From: Myxococcales bacterium
Lineage (GTDB): Bacteria; Myxococcota_A; Polyangia; Haliangiales; Haliangiaceae
DNA length: 64,000 bases
Direction: 5' to 3'
NCBI GenBank assembly: GCA_028287135.1
Contig: JAQBQE010000010.1
Coordinates: 1-64,000 of the forward strand
The notes beneath the pieces were generated by a model. That model worked only from the letters and a program-made list of their open reading frames with translations, searched no databases and had not been told where the DNA came from. The stretch's first letter is position 1. Every line of letters starts with the position of its first letter. Made by a program: the position numbers and the translations under genes. Positions 35,767-52,353 of this stretch are shown piece by piece.

Positions 35767-36444
35767 TCACGCGTCGTGATCGCCGCCGTCGACGAGCGAG
35801 TACGGCCACGACTCGATGCTCGCCCTGAGGATGTCGGGAGCCGCCGGGACCGGCGGGATCGTACGAGCGCGCGACCGCGGCTTGGTCTCCGGCATCCCGA
35901 GGCCGCAGCGAGAGAGCACGAACTCGACGGCGCGAACGCGTTCCTGCATCGAGACACTCTCGATCGGCAGGTAGCTGATCCGGTGCTGCTCGAGCATCAG
36001 CTTGACCATGCCGTCGATGCGGAGCACCGAGTCCCACGACACGCCGGCGCGGACGCCGTCGTCCTTGAGCAGCGACTGGTGCGGGCGGAGGAAGAACACG
36101 ATGCCCTCGCGGACCCACTTCATGTAGTCGAGGAACCGCTGGTCGTTCATCATCGACGCGGCGTTGGTCGTGTGCTCGGCCACGTACGCGAGGTTGTCGA
36201 ACGCGCGGTCCGAGACGAACCGACCCTCGTGGAGCTTCTCGACCGCGACCTGGCGCGCGAACACGCGCTCCTGGTACTCGGCGACCAGGTCCATGTCGGT
36301 ACGCAGCGCATCGAGGCCGGTCTCCATCTCGGCGAGCACGGCGCGGGCGACCTCGCTGATCATCGGCAGCCCGTAACGGCGGCTGACGTACCTGCAGAGG
36401 GTGGTCTTCCCGGTCGCGTGACTGCCCACGAAGTAGATGCGCAC
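35767..36444 (-). CDS. P-loop AAA-type ATP-binding protein (NadR/AAA_28-like)
   Basis: A 225-residue protein opening with a Walker A loop (MRIYFVGSHATGKTTLCR, residues ~7-15). It has FVSDRAFDNLAYV, a DR motif of nucleoside-kinase-like P-loop enzymes, and a central region (EGIVFFLRPHQSLL) typical of AAA_28. Members bind ATP and some phosphorylate small molecules, but no substrate is indicated. It is complete, cytoplasmic and monocistronic-looking. Upstream, 48 bases away, is the terminator-like hairpin of the 1845-codon gene. The C-terminal ~40 residues are Pro/Arg-rich and likely disordered. Confidence 0.8.
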   Translation of the reverse strand: MRIYFVGSHATGKTTLCRYVSRRYGLPMISEVARAVLAEMETGLDALRTDMDLVAEYQERVFARQVAVEKLHEGRFVSDRAFDNLAYVAEHTTNAASMMNDQRFLDYMKWVREGIVFFLRPHQSLLKDDGVRAGVSWDSVLRIDGMVKLMLEQHRISYLPIESVSMQERVRAVEFVLSRCGLGMPETKPRSRARTIPPVPAAPDILRASIESWPYSLVDGGDHDA

Positions 36445-36462
36445 GCCTTCGATCTACGGGAT

Positions 36463-36481
36463 CCCCCTGACAGTCAGGGGA
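36463..36481. terminator. Stem-loop after the 1845-codon gene
   Basis: CCCCTG-ACAGT-CAGGGG (6-bp GC-rich stem, 5-base loop) lies 12-30 bases past the stop of the minus-strand MopE-like gene and before the P-loop gene. Outer bases GGGATC and GGACCCC extend imperfect pairing. Its position supports an intrinsic-terminator-like role. Confidence 0.5.
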
Positions 36482-36492
36482 CCCCGTCCCGG

Positions 36493-42030
<5,538 letters not shown>

Positions 42031-42096
42031 CCGCGCATCCTAGACTCCCGTCGCCAACCATGGTGGCTTCGATGGGTTAATCCCGGGTGAGCTGAC

Positions 42097-42639
42097 TCAG
42101 AGGACCGAGACCGGGACGACCTGGCCCTCGAACAGCTTCTCGCCGATGGTCAGGTACAGGGATCCGCCGGTGACCGAGAGGTCCCAGGTGTTGTTCCGAT
42201 CGAGCGTCTGTGCGACGGCGTCGAGGAGCTCGGCGGGGAGCTGGCGGAGGACAAGCTCGCCGGCCCGGTGGATCTTGCGCTCGGTGATCGAGGCAGCGAG
42301 CGCCTCGACGTTCTTGAACGCGTAGACCACGACCCGGGGAGCCAGCTTGCTCGCCTTGTGGAGCCGGTCCGGCGTCGGCGAGCCGACCTCGATCCAGGCC
42401 ATCCACTCGCCGCGGAGGTTCTTCTGGACGAGCGCCGGCTCCTCGTCATCGGAGACGCCGCCCTTGGAGAACTCGAGGCCCTCGGCGTGCTCGAGGCAGC
42501 GTGCGAGCAGCCGGGCGACCAGGTAGCGCTCGCTCTCGGAGGGGTGCTGGGGCACGCGCCAGTCGAGTTGCTCGTAGATGCCGCGGTCGGAATCAGCGAG
42601 CGAGATCGTGAAGCGTCGGAGTGTCGCGGGCAGAGCCAC
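42097..42639 (-). CDS. yaeQ: YaeQ family protein
   Basis: A 180-residue protein, almost exactly the E. coli YaeQ length (181). It starts at GTG 42639 (MALPATLRRFTISLADSDR, matching MALKATIYKATVNVADLDR of YaeQ). It has HPSESERYLVARLLARCLEHAEGLEFSKG and DEEPALVQKNLRGEWMAWIEVG, the acidic core residues of its PD-(D/E)XK-like fold. The function of YaeQ is not settled; a nuclease-like fold is the known structural feature. It is flanked by secreted proteins on the same strand, with no obvious functional link. Confidence 0.92.
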   Translation of the reverse strand: MALPATLRRFTISLADSDRGIYEQLDWRVPQHPSESERYLVARLLARCLEHAEGLEFSKGGVSDDEEPALVQKNLRGEWMAWIEVGSPTPDRLHKASKLAPRVVVYAFKNVEALAASITERKIHRAGELVLRQLPAELLDAVAQTLDRNNTWDLSVTGGSLYLTIGEKLFEGQVVPVSVL

Positions 42640-42667
42640 GCGCGCATGCTCGCACGAATCGGGACGA

Positions 42668-44008
42668 CTACGGGACCGGGTTCTGCGCGAGGCGCTGCGC
42701 CTTCGCGTAGCCGCCGCCGTTGACGAACGCGACGGTCGCGACGTAGTCGGTGGTGCGGGTCGCGGTGTCGCCCATCGCCTGGACGAGGAACGTCGTCGGC
42801 GAGTAGTTGTTCGGCATGTTCGCGGACAGCATCTCGGCGACCGGCGCCGTGTCCTCGACCGAGAGGCCCTGTGCGCGCGCTCCGTAGAACTGCGACAGCG
42901 GACCCATCAGCGGGGCAACCTGCTCGGAGACCGCGCGGTGACCCGACGAGAGGCGCGTCGCGTTCCCGGTGGTGAAGACCTTCGCGATCAACTCGGCGCG
43001 ACCCGCGGGCGGCGTCGCCATCAGGCTGACGAGCGGGCCCTCGGCCATGCCGACTTCCTCGGCATTCTTCGCTACGAGCGGCATCGGAGCGAACACCTCG
43101 TCGACACACGATGCACCGGAGGCCGGCGCGTTGCGGATCTCGGCGGCGGTGCAGCTCGACAGCGCGAGCATGTGCCACGCGAACTCCGAACAGTACATCG
43201 GCAGCTTGGTCGTCGTGTCGGTCTCGAGGATGATCTTGCCGAGCAGGGTCACCGTCTGGCGCGTCGTCATCTGCTTGCTGACGTAGCTCGGAACGAGGTA
43301 GTCAGACTGGAACTTGATCTGCTGGCGGTCGCCGTTGATCCGGGACAGGCCACGCTTCAGGTCGCCGACCCAGGTGCGGAGTTGAACGCGCCGCGCATCG
43401 GTGATCCGCGGACGGACGATGTGGAGAGCGTCGGTGCCGGCGTCGGAGCCACCATTGCCGGCGTAGTGCGAGGTGTCGAACTGGCCGACGTACTCGGTGT
43501 CGAGCGGGCTGTCGATGTTAAAGGCGACGCCGCCTTCCGTGTAGACGAGACCGGCGTGGGTCGTGCCCATCTGGATGTGCGGATACGCCATCGTGCCGGC
43601 GAGCTCGGGCCGGAACGTCAGCACGATGTCGCCGTCCTGAAGGACGCCAGCGCGCGCGAGCTTCGCGGCCATCTCCCGGCGAGCGGTCTTGCGCTCGGTG
43701 AGGCTGATGCCTTGCTTGATCGCGATCACGCGAAGCCCGACGTCCTTGGACTCGACCGAATCGTTCCACAGGGTCGGGTACGGATACGCGGGGCGGTTCA
43801 GCGTGGTGGTGACGGCGCCCTTGGGCACCGAGAAGTAGAACGGAGCATCGAGCAGGCGGCTCGGGTCCTGGCTACTGACGCCGTCGCCCTTGCCTTCGCC
43901 ATCCTGGTCGAGCTGGTCGGGCGCCTCGTCGGCGTCGGTCGCGCAACCGATGGCGACGTTCTGGACGGCGAGGAGGAGGAGGACCGAGCGGAGCTTCGAT
44001 GACAGCAT
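42668..44008 (-). CDS. Lipoprotein with permuted NlpC/P60 (YiiX-like) fold
   Basis: A 446-residue lipoprotein with signal peptide and lipobox (LLAVQNVAIGC, Cys22). It has the permuted papain-like order of YiiX/DUF830 proteins: a QDGDIVLTF strand (~125), His in THAGLVYTEGG (~152), and Cys in MYCSEFAWHML (~273). The His-before-Cys order distinguishes it from normal NlpC/P60. The family acts as cysteine hydrolases or acyltransferases on amide or ester bonds; the substrate is unknown. The first ~30 residues after the lipidated Cys are an Asp/Glu-rich spacer. Confidence 0.75.
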   Translation of the reverse strand: MLSSKLRSVLLLLAVQNVAIGCATDADEAPDQLDQDGEGKGDGVSSQDPSRLLDAPFYFSVPKGAVTTTLNRPAYPYPTLWNDSVESKDVGLRVIAIKQGISLTERKTARREMAAKLARAGVLQDGDIVLTFRPELAGTMAYPHIQMGTTHAGLVYTEGGVAFNIDSPLDTEYVGQFDTSHYAGNGGSDAGTDALHIVRPRITDARRVQLRTWVGDLKRGLSRINGDRQQIKFQSDYLVPSYVSKQMTTRQTVTLLGKIILETDTTTKLPMYCSEFAWHMLALSSCTAAEIRNAPASGASCVDEVFAPMPLVAKNAEEVGMAEGPLVSLMATPPAGRAELIAKVFTTGNATRLSSGHRAVSEQVAPLMGPLSQFYGARAQGLSVEDTAPVAEMLSANMPNNYSPTTFLVQAMGDTATRTTDYVATVAFVNGGGYAKAQRLAQNPVP

Positions 44009-44163
44009 GCGGGGTCATTCAGCAAGGTGCACGCCAAGTGCAAAAGCTACCGAAGTGCCCGTGATCGCTGGGGGACAACCCGGTTGCCGGCTCGTCGATC
44101 CGCCGGGATCCGCGGAGACAACTGACCCGGCTCGCCGGCTCGCCGAGTGGCCACCGTACCCGG

Positions 44164-45240
44164 TCACGGAGCGATCAGGTCGCGCGTCACGCTCGCCACA
44201 TCGGGGCAGCCGCACAGCGCCATCGCCAGATCGAGCTCGCGGCGCAGCATCGCCAGCAGCCCGGCGACGCCCTCGCGACCACCCGCCGCGAGCCCCCACA
44301 GCACCGGGCGGCCGACGAACACGGCGCGCGCACCGAGGGCGAGAGCCTTGATCACGTCGGCGCCCCGTCGCAGGCCACCGTCGATCATCACCTCGCCGCG
44401 ACCGGCGAGCGCATCGACGATCCGTGGCAGCACATCGATCGTCGCGGGGGACGCATCGAGCTGGCGCCCCCCGTGGTTCGACACGATCACGCCGGCCGCA
44501 CCTTGCTCGATCGCGCGCACCGCATCGTCGGCGCGGACCAGGCCCTTGACGATCACCGGCAGCGTCGTGATCGACCGGAGCCAGCCGATCGCATCCCAGG
44601 TCAGGCTCGGGTCGAGCAGGTCGGCGAAGTACGCGGCGAGCCCGGAGTCACCCGTCGCCATCGGAATGTGGGCGTAGCCGGCCGCGTGCATGTTCTCGAT
44701 CCCGAGACCCGCAGGCAGCGCGAACCGGTTGCGCACGTCGCGCTCGCGTCGGCCGAGCAGCGGTGCGTCGACGGTGACCACGAGCGCATGACAGCCCGCG
44801 GCCTCGACGCGCCTGACCAGCGCCTCGGTCGCCGCGCGATCCTTGTAGATGTACAGCTGGAACCACACCGGGCCGCTCGCCGCCGCGACCACCTCCTCGA
44901 CGGCGGTGTTGGACAGCGTCGACAGGATGAACAGCGTGCCCGCATCGCCGGCGCCGCGAACCGCTGCGAGCTCACCGTCGGGATGAGCGAGCCGATGGAA
45001 CGCGGTGGGGGCGACCGCGATCGGCATCGCGATCCGCTGGCCGAGCACCGTCGTCGACAGCTCGCGGCGCGCGACATCGACCAGCACGCGGTAGTGCAGC
45101 AGCACCTTGTCCCACGCGTCGACATTGCGGCGCAGGCAGCGCTCGTCGTCGGCGCCCGACGCGTAGTAGTCCCACGCGATCTGGGAGACCGCCGCCTTCG
45201 CGACCGCCTCGAGCTCGTGGAGGTTGAGGAGGTCCTTCAC
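44164..45240 (-). CDS. FMN-dependent alpha-hydroxy-acid oxidase/dehydrogenase (LldD family)
   Basis: A 358-residue (beta/alpha)8 flavoprotein oxidising L-2-hydroxy acids such as L-lactate or glycolate. It has Tyr26 (IAWDYYASGADDE), MPIAVAPTAFHRLAHPDGE, FMN contacts FQLYIYKDR and VVTVDAPLLGRRERDVRN, VIVKGL, and the catalytic His in IVSNHGGRQLD (~254). IDGGLRRGADVIKALALGA(R) closes the barrel. It cannot be assigned to lactate versus glycolate without substrate-loop comparison. GTG 45240 overlaps the small upstream ORF. It is downstream of the ATP-grasp/transglutaminase genes and could be the last gene of that operon. Confidence 0.93.
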   Translation of the reverse strand: MKDLLNLHELEAVAKAAVSQIAWDYYASGADDERCLRRNVDAWDKVLLHYRVLVDVARRELSTTVLGQRIAMPIAVAPTAFHRLAHPDGELAAVRGAGDAGTLFILSTLSNTAVEEVVAAASGPVWFQLYIYKDRAATEALVRRVEAAGCHALVVTVDAPLLGRRERDVRNRFALPAGLGIENMHAAGYAHIPMATGDSGLAAYFADLLDPSLTWDAIGWLRSITTLPVIVKGLVRADDAVRAIEQGAAGVIVSNHGGRQLDASPATIDVLPRIVDALAGRGEVMIDGGLRRGADVIKALALGARAVFVGRPVLWGLAAGGREGVAGLLAMLRRELDLAMALCGCPDVASVTRDLIAP

Positions 45241-45446
45241 AGACCGACCCTGAACACGCCGCTGTAGTTGAGCGAGGTCGCGGAGATGCCGTCGCCGCCG
45301 ACGACGGTGCCGAGATCGCCGGTGGCTGCGTGCGGGTAGCCGAGATGCGCCTCGATGGTGATCACGTACTCCTTGGCGGGGTCGAACTGTTCGAGCGGGA
45401 TGAGCAGCTCGGGGACGGTCGTCACGTATCGGCGCGGCTCCGGCAC
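45237..45446 (-). CDS. Short ORF or gene remnant upstream of the oxidase
   Basis: 69 residues (MPEPRRYVTTVPELLIPLEQFDP ... SATSLNYSGVFRVGL) from GTG 45446, ending in a 4-base overlap with the oxidase start. The frame is open upstream of the GTG. In another frame a signal-peptide-like start (MRGLAIAILG, ATG near 45485) runs to a stop near 45422. Together they look like one exported protein broken by a frameshift. The beta-rich sequence (EYVITIEAHLGYPHAATG) has no recognised family. Confidence 0.45.
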   Translation of the reverse strand: MPEPRRYVTTVPELLIPLEQFDPAKEYVITIEAHLGYPHAATGDLGTVVGGDGISATSLNYSGVFRVGL

Positions 45447-45512
45447 GAGATAGGTGAACCCAGGATCGCGATGGCCAGCCCGCGCATTCGACGATAATAC
45501 CTTGCGCGCCGG

Positions 45513-47246
<1,734 letters not shown>

Positions 47247-47263
47247 GGCGCGACTGTAGCAGC

Positions 47264-49087
47264 CTACTCGTCGGAAACGACGTACGTGACCTCGACCTTA
47301 TCGACGGTGGGGAACTGCCAGCCATTCGTGAGAATGCTGAATCGATATTGCACGACGTCGCCGGCTGCGAGTGATGGCGGTGCATCGGCAGGCGCGGGCA
47401 CCCACGTCGCCTGTGCGAGCGAGGCAGCGTCCGCCGCGGCTCGGATTTCGACGTTGATCGAGGCGCCCCGGAGGTCGGCAGTGACCTTGATCGGTGCATA
47501 GCTGATCGCCCCGGGCGTCGGGTGCGGCTTCGACATGAAGGTGATCGCGGTCGCGAACGGACGGCGATCGCCGCCGCTGTAGGTCGCCACCAGGACCGGC
47601 AGTGCGATCACGGGTGTCCCGAGCCCGATCCCGTTGCCGGGGACGCTGTCGGTGACGCGCCACGCCCACGGTGCGGCGGGCATCACCGGCATCCCGGCGC
47701 AGCTCGGATCTGCCGCGTAGTAGTAGTACGGGACGCCTGCCGCGAGCGGCGACACCGTCATTGCACCATGACAGTCGAGGAGGTCGACCGTCAGATCGGA
47801 GAGCCGCTGGTTCGCGATCGCGAAGCCGTAGTCGACCGCTGCGATCTTCGCGCCCGCCGGAGCGACCAGCGGCATGTTGACCTGGGTCACCCCGGGCGCG
47901 GTGCTGGTCGCGTCCGCGAGCGGGTAGGTGGTCAGCGCGACATAGGGAGCGGTGAGCCCGAACGCGACCGCCGGGCGCAGGCGCTGGGGATCGATCGGTC
48001 CGCTCGGGATCCCGGGCCCCGACATCACCAGCTGGATCTTCGCGCTGAGGTCCTCCTCGCCGAAATCGACCAGCAGGTCGTGCCATCCCGGCTCCAGCGC
48101 GAGCGTCACCATGGGGACGTCGGGTGTCGGAGGCCAGCGCTGTGCAACCAGCTTGTCGTCGATCCAGATCCGGTACAGATCGCCGGCCTCGGTCCCGATA
48201 TCGGCGGTGAACGTGTACATCCCCGGCTCGTCGATCTTCAGCTGGCCGGCGAACCGCATCGAGTAGCGATCGACCGTCGACACGCCGACGTCATGTGCCG
48301 GGGCGCCGAATGCGTAGTCCTCGTCGATCGTCCGCACGGCACTCTCCTGGGCCGCCGCCAGCAGGCCCTTGCCGTCGAACGCACTGGCCACGAGGCCACG
48401 ATCCTCGGTCACGCGAGCGCGCAGCCGATCGCCATCGACCGCGACGCGCGCCATGCCGGACGGCGTGATCGCGAACGATAACTTCTGCACGCCGCCGGCC
48501 TGACCGTAGGCAGCGCGGATCGGGTACCAGCCCGCGGCCGGAACGTTCAGCGTGATCGTCGCGCTCGCGTTGTGCGCGAACAGACGCTCCCCGAACGTGG
48601 TGCCGTCGAGCGCGACCTGGGCGACGACGCGATCATCGGCGAGCGCCTCGAGCGTGACCATGCCCTGAGGCAATGCGATCTCGCCGGTGTAGAGCAGCGT
48701 GAAGGTGCTCGAGCTCGTGAGCCCGAGCCCGCGCGGCCGGGGAACGGAATCCGCGCTCCAGTCGCGCGGTACCTGGCGATAGCCAAAGCCGAGCTCGGGG
48801 CCGACCGCGGCGACCACGGTGTCGTACGTGCTGGCGTCGGTGACCAGGTTGCCGTCGAAGGCGCGCGCGCGCAAACCGCCGATCACGAACGCGGCGGGCT
48901 CGATGACGCCTCGCGGTGCGATCGCGCCGTCGGTGAGACCCTGGTTCGCCGCGAAGTCGGTCGCCGTGTCATCGACGATCGTGACCTGACGGCCCTCGGG
49001 AACGCTGTCATCCCCGCCTCCGCCGGAGGTGATCGAGAACCCGCATCCAGCGAGCATGACGAGGGTCGTGAGGGTGAGCTTCATCAT
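47264..49087 (-). CDS. PA14-domain lipoprotein
   Basis: A 607-residue lipoprotein (MMKLTLTTLVMLAGC, Cys15 with a perfect lipobox). Two PA14-type carbohydrate/ligand-binding beta-barrels are recognisable at ~90-215 (FTLLYTGEIALPQGMVTLEAL...) and ~255-375 (GMYTFTADIG...DLYRIWIDDKLVA). C-terminal beta-sandwich regions follow (~390-600). PA14 domains bind glycans or peptides at cell surfaces. Its start overlaps the alpha-E gene by 4 bases (49084-49087), placing this surface protein inside the ATP-grasp/transglutaminase operon, which is unusual. Confidence 0.8.
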   Translation of the reverse strand: MMKLTLTTLVMLAGCGFSITSGGGGDDSVPEGRQVTIVDDTATDFAANQGLTDGAIAPRGVIEPAAFVIGGLRARAFDGNLVTDASTYDTVVAAVGPELGFGYRQVPRDWSADSVPRPRGLGLTSSSTFTLLYTGEIALPQGMVTLEALADDRVVAQVALDGTTFGERLFAHNASATITLNVPAAGWYPIRAAYGQAGGVQKLSFAITPSGMARVAVDGDRLRARVTEDRGLVASAFDGKGLLAAAQESAVRTIDEDYAFGAPAHDVGVSTVDRYSMRFAGQLKIDEPGMYTFTADIGTEAGDLYRIWIDDKLVAQRWPPTPDVPMVTLALEPGWHDLLVDFGEEDLSAKIQLVMSGPGIPSGPIDPQRLRPAVAFGLTAPYVALTTYPLADATSTAPGVTQVNMPLVAPAGAKIAAVDYGFAIANQRLSDLTVDLLDCHGAMTVSPLAAGVPYYYYAADPSCAGMPVMPAAPWAWRVTDSVPGNGIGLGTPVIALPVLVATYSGGDRRPFATAITFMSKPHPTPGAISYAPIKVTADLRGASINVEIRAAADAASLAQATWVPAPADAPPSLAAGDVVQYRFSILTNGWQFPTVDKVEVTYVVSDE

Positions 49088-50055
49088 CCGCCTGCGAGCA
49101 ATTCCTTGCCGAGCGTGCCGCAGATTTCGTGGACCTCGTCGACGACATGCGTCAGCACGTCATGGACGGCGGTGCCGGTGAGTGGATCGTTCTCGCGTGC
49201 ACGGACCCAGACATCGAGCACGCGCAGCCGCTCGAGCGAGATCCCGCCGGGCAGCGTGTGATGGTCGGGAGGCCGGATGTTGCACAGCCGGTCATAGGCG
49301 GAATGCACGCAGTACGCGATCGAGCGCGGGAAGGCGGACTCCGAGAGCAGGAAGCGCGCGACGCCCTCCGAGCTGACGCGGCCCGCGGCGCGCTTGAGAA
49401 ACGCCTCGCTCCCCGACAGCGCCCGGAGCATCGACAACCACAGCGCGGTCTCGACGACCTCGTGGCGACGCGGCAGGTTCGTGAATGCGTGGTGATGGAC
49501 GTCGAGCATGCGAGCGGTCTGGCTGACGCGCTCGAGCAGGACCCCGAGCCACATGAAGTCGAGGGGCTCGTCGTGGAGCATGGTCGAGCGCACGAGACCG
49601 AGTGTGAGCTGGGTCGCGCGTCGGACGTGCTGGTAGAAGGCATCGCGATGCTGCGCGTAGATCGCGGGCGCGGCGTCGCTGCGCATCCACAGGTGCAGCT
49701 CGTTGACCGCCTCCCAGGATTCGAGCGAGAGGACCTCGCGGATCGAGCGCGCGTTCCACCGCATGCCGGTGACCGAGCGGGCGAGCGAGACGCCGTTCGC
49801 CTCGTCCCACACCATGAAGCGCTGGACGATCTCGCCGTCGCCCCACGCGCCGGCGTCGTCATCGCCGCCGGTGATCCGCGTGCGGAACTCGTCCTCCTCG
49901 CCCGAGACCACGAGCATCGGGCGCCAGACCTGCGCGGCGGGGAGCTCGGCATCGAGCGCGAGCGAGACCGACGCCGCGAGCATCCGGGCGGTCGACTCGG
50001 CGCGCTCGACGTAGCGACCGAACCAGAAGCAGTGATCGGCGACGCGCGAGATCAT
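49084..50055 (-). CDS. Alpha-E domain protein (DUF403)
   Basis: A 323-residue all-helical alpha-E protein from ATG 50055 (MISRVADHCFWFGRYVERAES). The N-terminal signature WFGRYVERAE and later TRITGG, REVLSLESWEAVNELHLW, GLVRSTMLHDEPLDFMWLGVLLER and HHAFTNLPRRHEV are diagnostic. Proteins of this family accompany circularly permuted ATP-grasp ligases and transglutaminases in a predicted peptide-synthesis/modification system. The function is not biochemically known. It overlaps both neighbours (PA14 gene by 4 bases, ATP-grasp by ATGA at 50052-50055). Confidence 0.93.
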   Translation of the reverse strand: MISRVADHCFWFGRYVERAESTARMLAASVSLALDAELPAAQVWRPMLVVSGEEDEFRTRITGGDDDAGAWGDGEIVQRFMVWDEANGVSLARSVTGMRWNARSIREVLSLESWEAVNELHLWMRSDAAPAIYAQHRDAFYQHVRRATQLTLGLVRSTMLHDEPLDFMWLGVLLERVSQTARMLDVHHHAFTNLPRRHEVVETALWLSMLRALSGSEAFLKRAAGRVSSEGVARFLLSESAFPRSIAYCVHSAYDRLCNIRPPDHHTLPGGISLERLRVLDVWVRARENDPLTGTAVHDVLTHVVDEVHEICGTLGKELLAGG

Positions 50056-51551
50056 CCGCCGGTGGTCTCCTTCATCACCCAGGTGTCCTTGCTGCCGCCG
50101 CCTTGCGACGAGTTGACGACGTAGCTGCCGCGCGCGAGCGCGACGCGGGTGAGCCCGCCGGGCAGAACCCACGGTCCTTCGCGCGACGTCAGGATGTACG
50201 GCCGGAGGTCGACGCGTCGCGGCTCGATCGTGCCGCGCTCGGCGATCCAGGTCGGGCACGCGGAGAGCTCGATCCGATGCTGCGCGATGTACCGGCGCGG
50301 CTCGGCGATGATCTTGCGACGGAACTCCTCGCGCTCGGCCTCGGTCGATTGCGGTCCCATCAGCATGCCGTAGCCGCCCGCCTCGTCGACCGCCTTGACC
50401 ACCAGCTCGCCGAGGTGCTCGAGGACGTACCTGCGGTCCTCGTCGAACAGGCAGACGTACGTGTGGACCTGCTCGAGCAGCGGTTGCTCGCCGAGATAGA
50501 ACTCGATCATCTTCGGGACGAACGGATAGACCGCCTTGTCATCGGCGACGCCATTGCCGGGTGCATTGGCGAGCGCCACGTTGCCGGCCGCGTACGCGCG
50601 CATCAGGCCGGGGATCCCGAGCACGCTGTCGGGACGAAACACCTCGGGGTCGAGGAACGACTCGTCGGTCCGGCGATAGATGACGTCGACGCGGCGCGGT
50701 CCGCGCGTCGTGCGGCAGTACACCTTGTCGCCATCGACCACGAGATCCGGCGCTTGCACGAGCTCGAGCCCCATCGTGCGCGCGAGGAAGCTGTGCTCGA
50801 AGTACGCCGAGTTGTACGGACCCGGCGTGAGTACGACCGCGTTGGCTTCCTCGACCGGTGACACGGAGCGCAGCGCCTCGGCGAGCCGGGTCGGGTAGTG
50901 ATCGACGCGGTGCACGCGCGCTGCATCGAACACGCGAGGGAACAGGCGCTTGCTGATCAGCCGGTTCTCGACGACATACGACACGCCCGAGGGCGTTCGC
51001 AGGTTGTCCTCGAGCACGCGCCAGGTGCCGTCGTGATCGCGGATCAGATCGACGCCCGAGATATGGATCCGCACGCCACCCGGCGGCCGCAGCCCGCGCA
51101 GCATCGGCCGGTAGCCCGCCGCGCCGAGGATCATCTCTGCGGGGATCACGCCCGCGGTGAGGATCTTCTGTTCTCCGTAGATGTCGTCGAGAAACGCGCC
51201 GAGCGCGCGCAGTCGTTGCTGCAGACCGCGCTCGAGCCGCGCGAAGTCCGACGCCGCGATCAGCCGCGGCAACAGACAGAACGGGAAGATCTTCTCCGTG
51301 CCGCGCGCGTCGCCGTAGACCGAGAACGTCACGCCTTGCTGGAGCAGCGCCGTCTCCGCGAGCGCCTGCGCGCGCGACAGCTCGTCCGGCGTCATCTTCG
51401 CGAGGAGCTGGGCGACCCGCGCGAACGGTGTGCGCGGCGTGATGCCGTCGAACATCTCGTCGAACGTTCCCGGCAATGCGGCCGCGGGATAGTGGTCGAA
51501 CAGCCCGCCCGCGGCGACCGGTCCCTGTGACTGGGACTGGCTCTGCATCAT
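50052..51551 (-). CDS. Circularly permuted ATP-grasp ligase (DUF404/DUF407)
   Basis: A 499-residue ATP-grasp type 2 protein from ATG 51551 or 51548. Diagnostic sequences are RLIAASDFARLERGLQQRLRAL, FLDDIYGEQKIL, GVDLIRDHDGTWRVLEDN (ATP/Mg site), PSGVSYVVENR, TRRGPRRVDVIYRRTDESFLD and GNVALANAPGNGVADDK. It is predicted to form an amide bond on a peptide or protein at the expense of ATP. With alpha-E and transglutaminase partners it makes the core of an amidoligase pathway. A divergent PAP2 gene starts 29 bases upstream, so any promoter must overlap one of the genes. Confidence 0.93.
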   Translation of the reverse strand: MMQSQSQSQGPVAAGGLFDHYPAAALPGTFDEMFDGITPRTPFARVAQLLAKMTPDELSRAQALAETALLQQGVTFSVYGDARGTEKIFPFCLLPRLIAASDFARLERGLQQRLRALGAFLDDIYGEQKILTAGVIPAEMILGAAGYRPMLRGLRPPGGVRIHISGVDLIRDHDGTWRVLEDNLRTPSGVSYVVENRLISKRLFPRVFDAARVHRVDHYPTRLAEALRSVSPVEEANAVVLTPGPYNSAYFEHSFLARTMGLELVQAPDLVVDGDKVYCRTTRGPRRVDVIYRRTDESFLDPEVFRPDSVLGIPGLMRAYAAGNVALANAPGNGVADDKAVYPFVPKMIEFYLGEQPLLEQVHTYVCLFDEDRRYVLEHLGELVVKAVDEAGGYGMLMGPQSTEAEREEFRRKIIAEPRRYIAQHRIELSACPTWIAERGTIEPRRVDLRPYILTSREGPWVLPGGLTRVALARGSYVVNSSQGGGSKDTWVMKETTGG

Positions 51552-51580
51552 GCGGACATCGTATCGCGCTAAGCTGAGGC

Positions 51581-52324
51581 GTGACCACCTGGTTCCGACG
51601 CCGTCTCGACTGGTTCCGCTCGCAAGATCTGATCCTGATGGCGGCGCTCTCGGCGATCGGAATCCTGGTAACAGCGTTCATCAAGCTCGCGGGCGAGGTC
51701 AGCGAGCAAGAGACCGACGCGTTCGATCGCGCGATCTTGATGTTCTTCCGCAACTCGCCGACCGATCCGGTGGGCTCGCCGAGCATCGAGGCGGCGGTGA
51801 TGCACATCTCGGCGCTCGGTTCGGTCGCGGTGACAACGCTGATCGTGGTGCTCGTGATCGGGTTCTGTTTCCTCGCCGGCCACTGGCGCTACGGCCTGCT
51901 CGTGTTCGCATGCTCGGTCGGCACCGGCATCATCATGTCGCTACTCAAGGGGTTCTATGGCCGCGAGCGGCCGGACTACGTGACCCACCTCGATCCACCT
52001 GGCGGCCTGTCGTTTCCGAGCGGGCACTCGATGATCTCCGCGGCGCTCTACATGACGCTCGCGGCGCTGGTCGCGCGGACCATGGAGCGGCGACGGTTGA
52101 AAATCTTCGTGATCGGCACGGGCGCGTTCTTGACCGTGCTGATCGGAGTCAGCCGGATGTACCTCGGTGTTCACTATCCGACGGACGTGATCGCCGGCTG
52201 GACCGCGGGCGGCACGTGGGCGCTGGTGTGTGGCCTGATCGCACGCAAGCTCGGGCACCGTGGCGACGTGCCGACGCCCCACGCGGATACCGGTTCAGTC
52301 GAGCCCGAACACCACGAGGCTTGA
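51581..52324 (+). CDS. PAP2-family membrane phosphatase
   Basis: A 247-residue integral membrane phosphatase from GTG 51581 with a GAGG RBS. The three PAP2 motifs are complete: KGFYGRERP (K-x6-RP), FPSGHSM (PSGH) and SRMYLGVHYPTD (SR-x5-H). Five or six transmembrane helices (~18-36, 80-102, 106-122, 160-180, 185-220) are expected. It removes phosphate from lipid or undecaprenyl pyrophosphate-type substrates; the exact substrate is unknown. It is on the opposite strand to the ATP-grasp genes and splits the amidoligase region in two. It converges on the DUF2126 protein. Confidence 0.93.
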   Translation: MTTWFRRRLDWFRSQDLILMAALSAIGILVTAFIKLAGEVSEQETDAFDRAILMFFRNSPTDPVGSPSIEAAVMHISALGSVAVTTLIVVLVIGFCFLAGHWRYGLLVFACSVGTGIIMSLLKGFYGRERPDYVTHLDPPGGLSFPSGHSMISAALYMTLAALVARTMERRRLKIFVIGTGAFLTVLIGVSRMYLGVHYPTDVIAGWTAGGTWALVCGLIARKLGHRGDVPTPHADTGSVEPEHHEA

Positions 52325-52353
52325 TTCCCTGTGGGCCACGAGCTGGGCACAGC

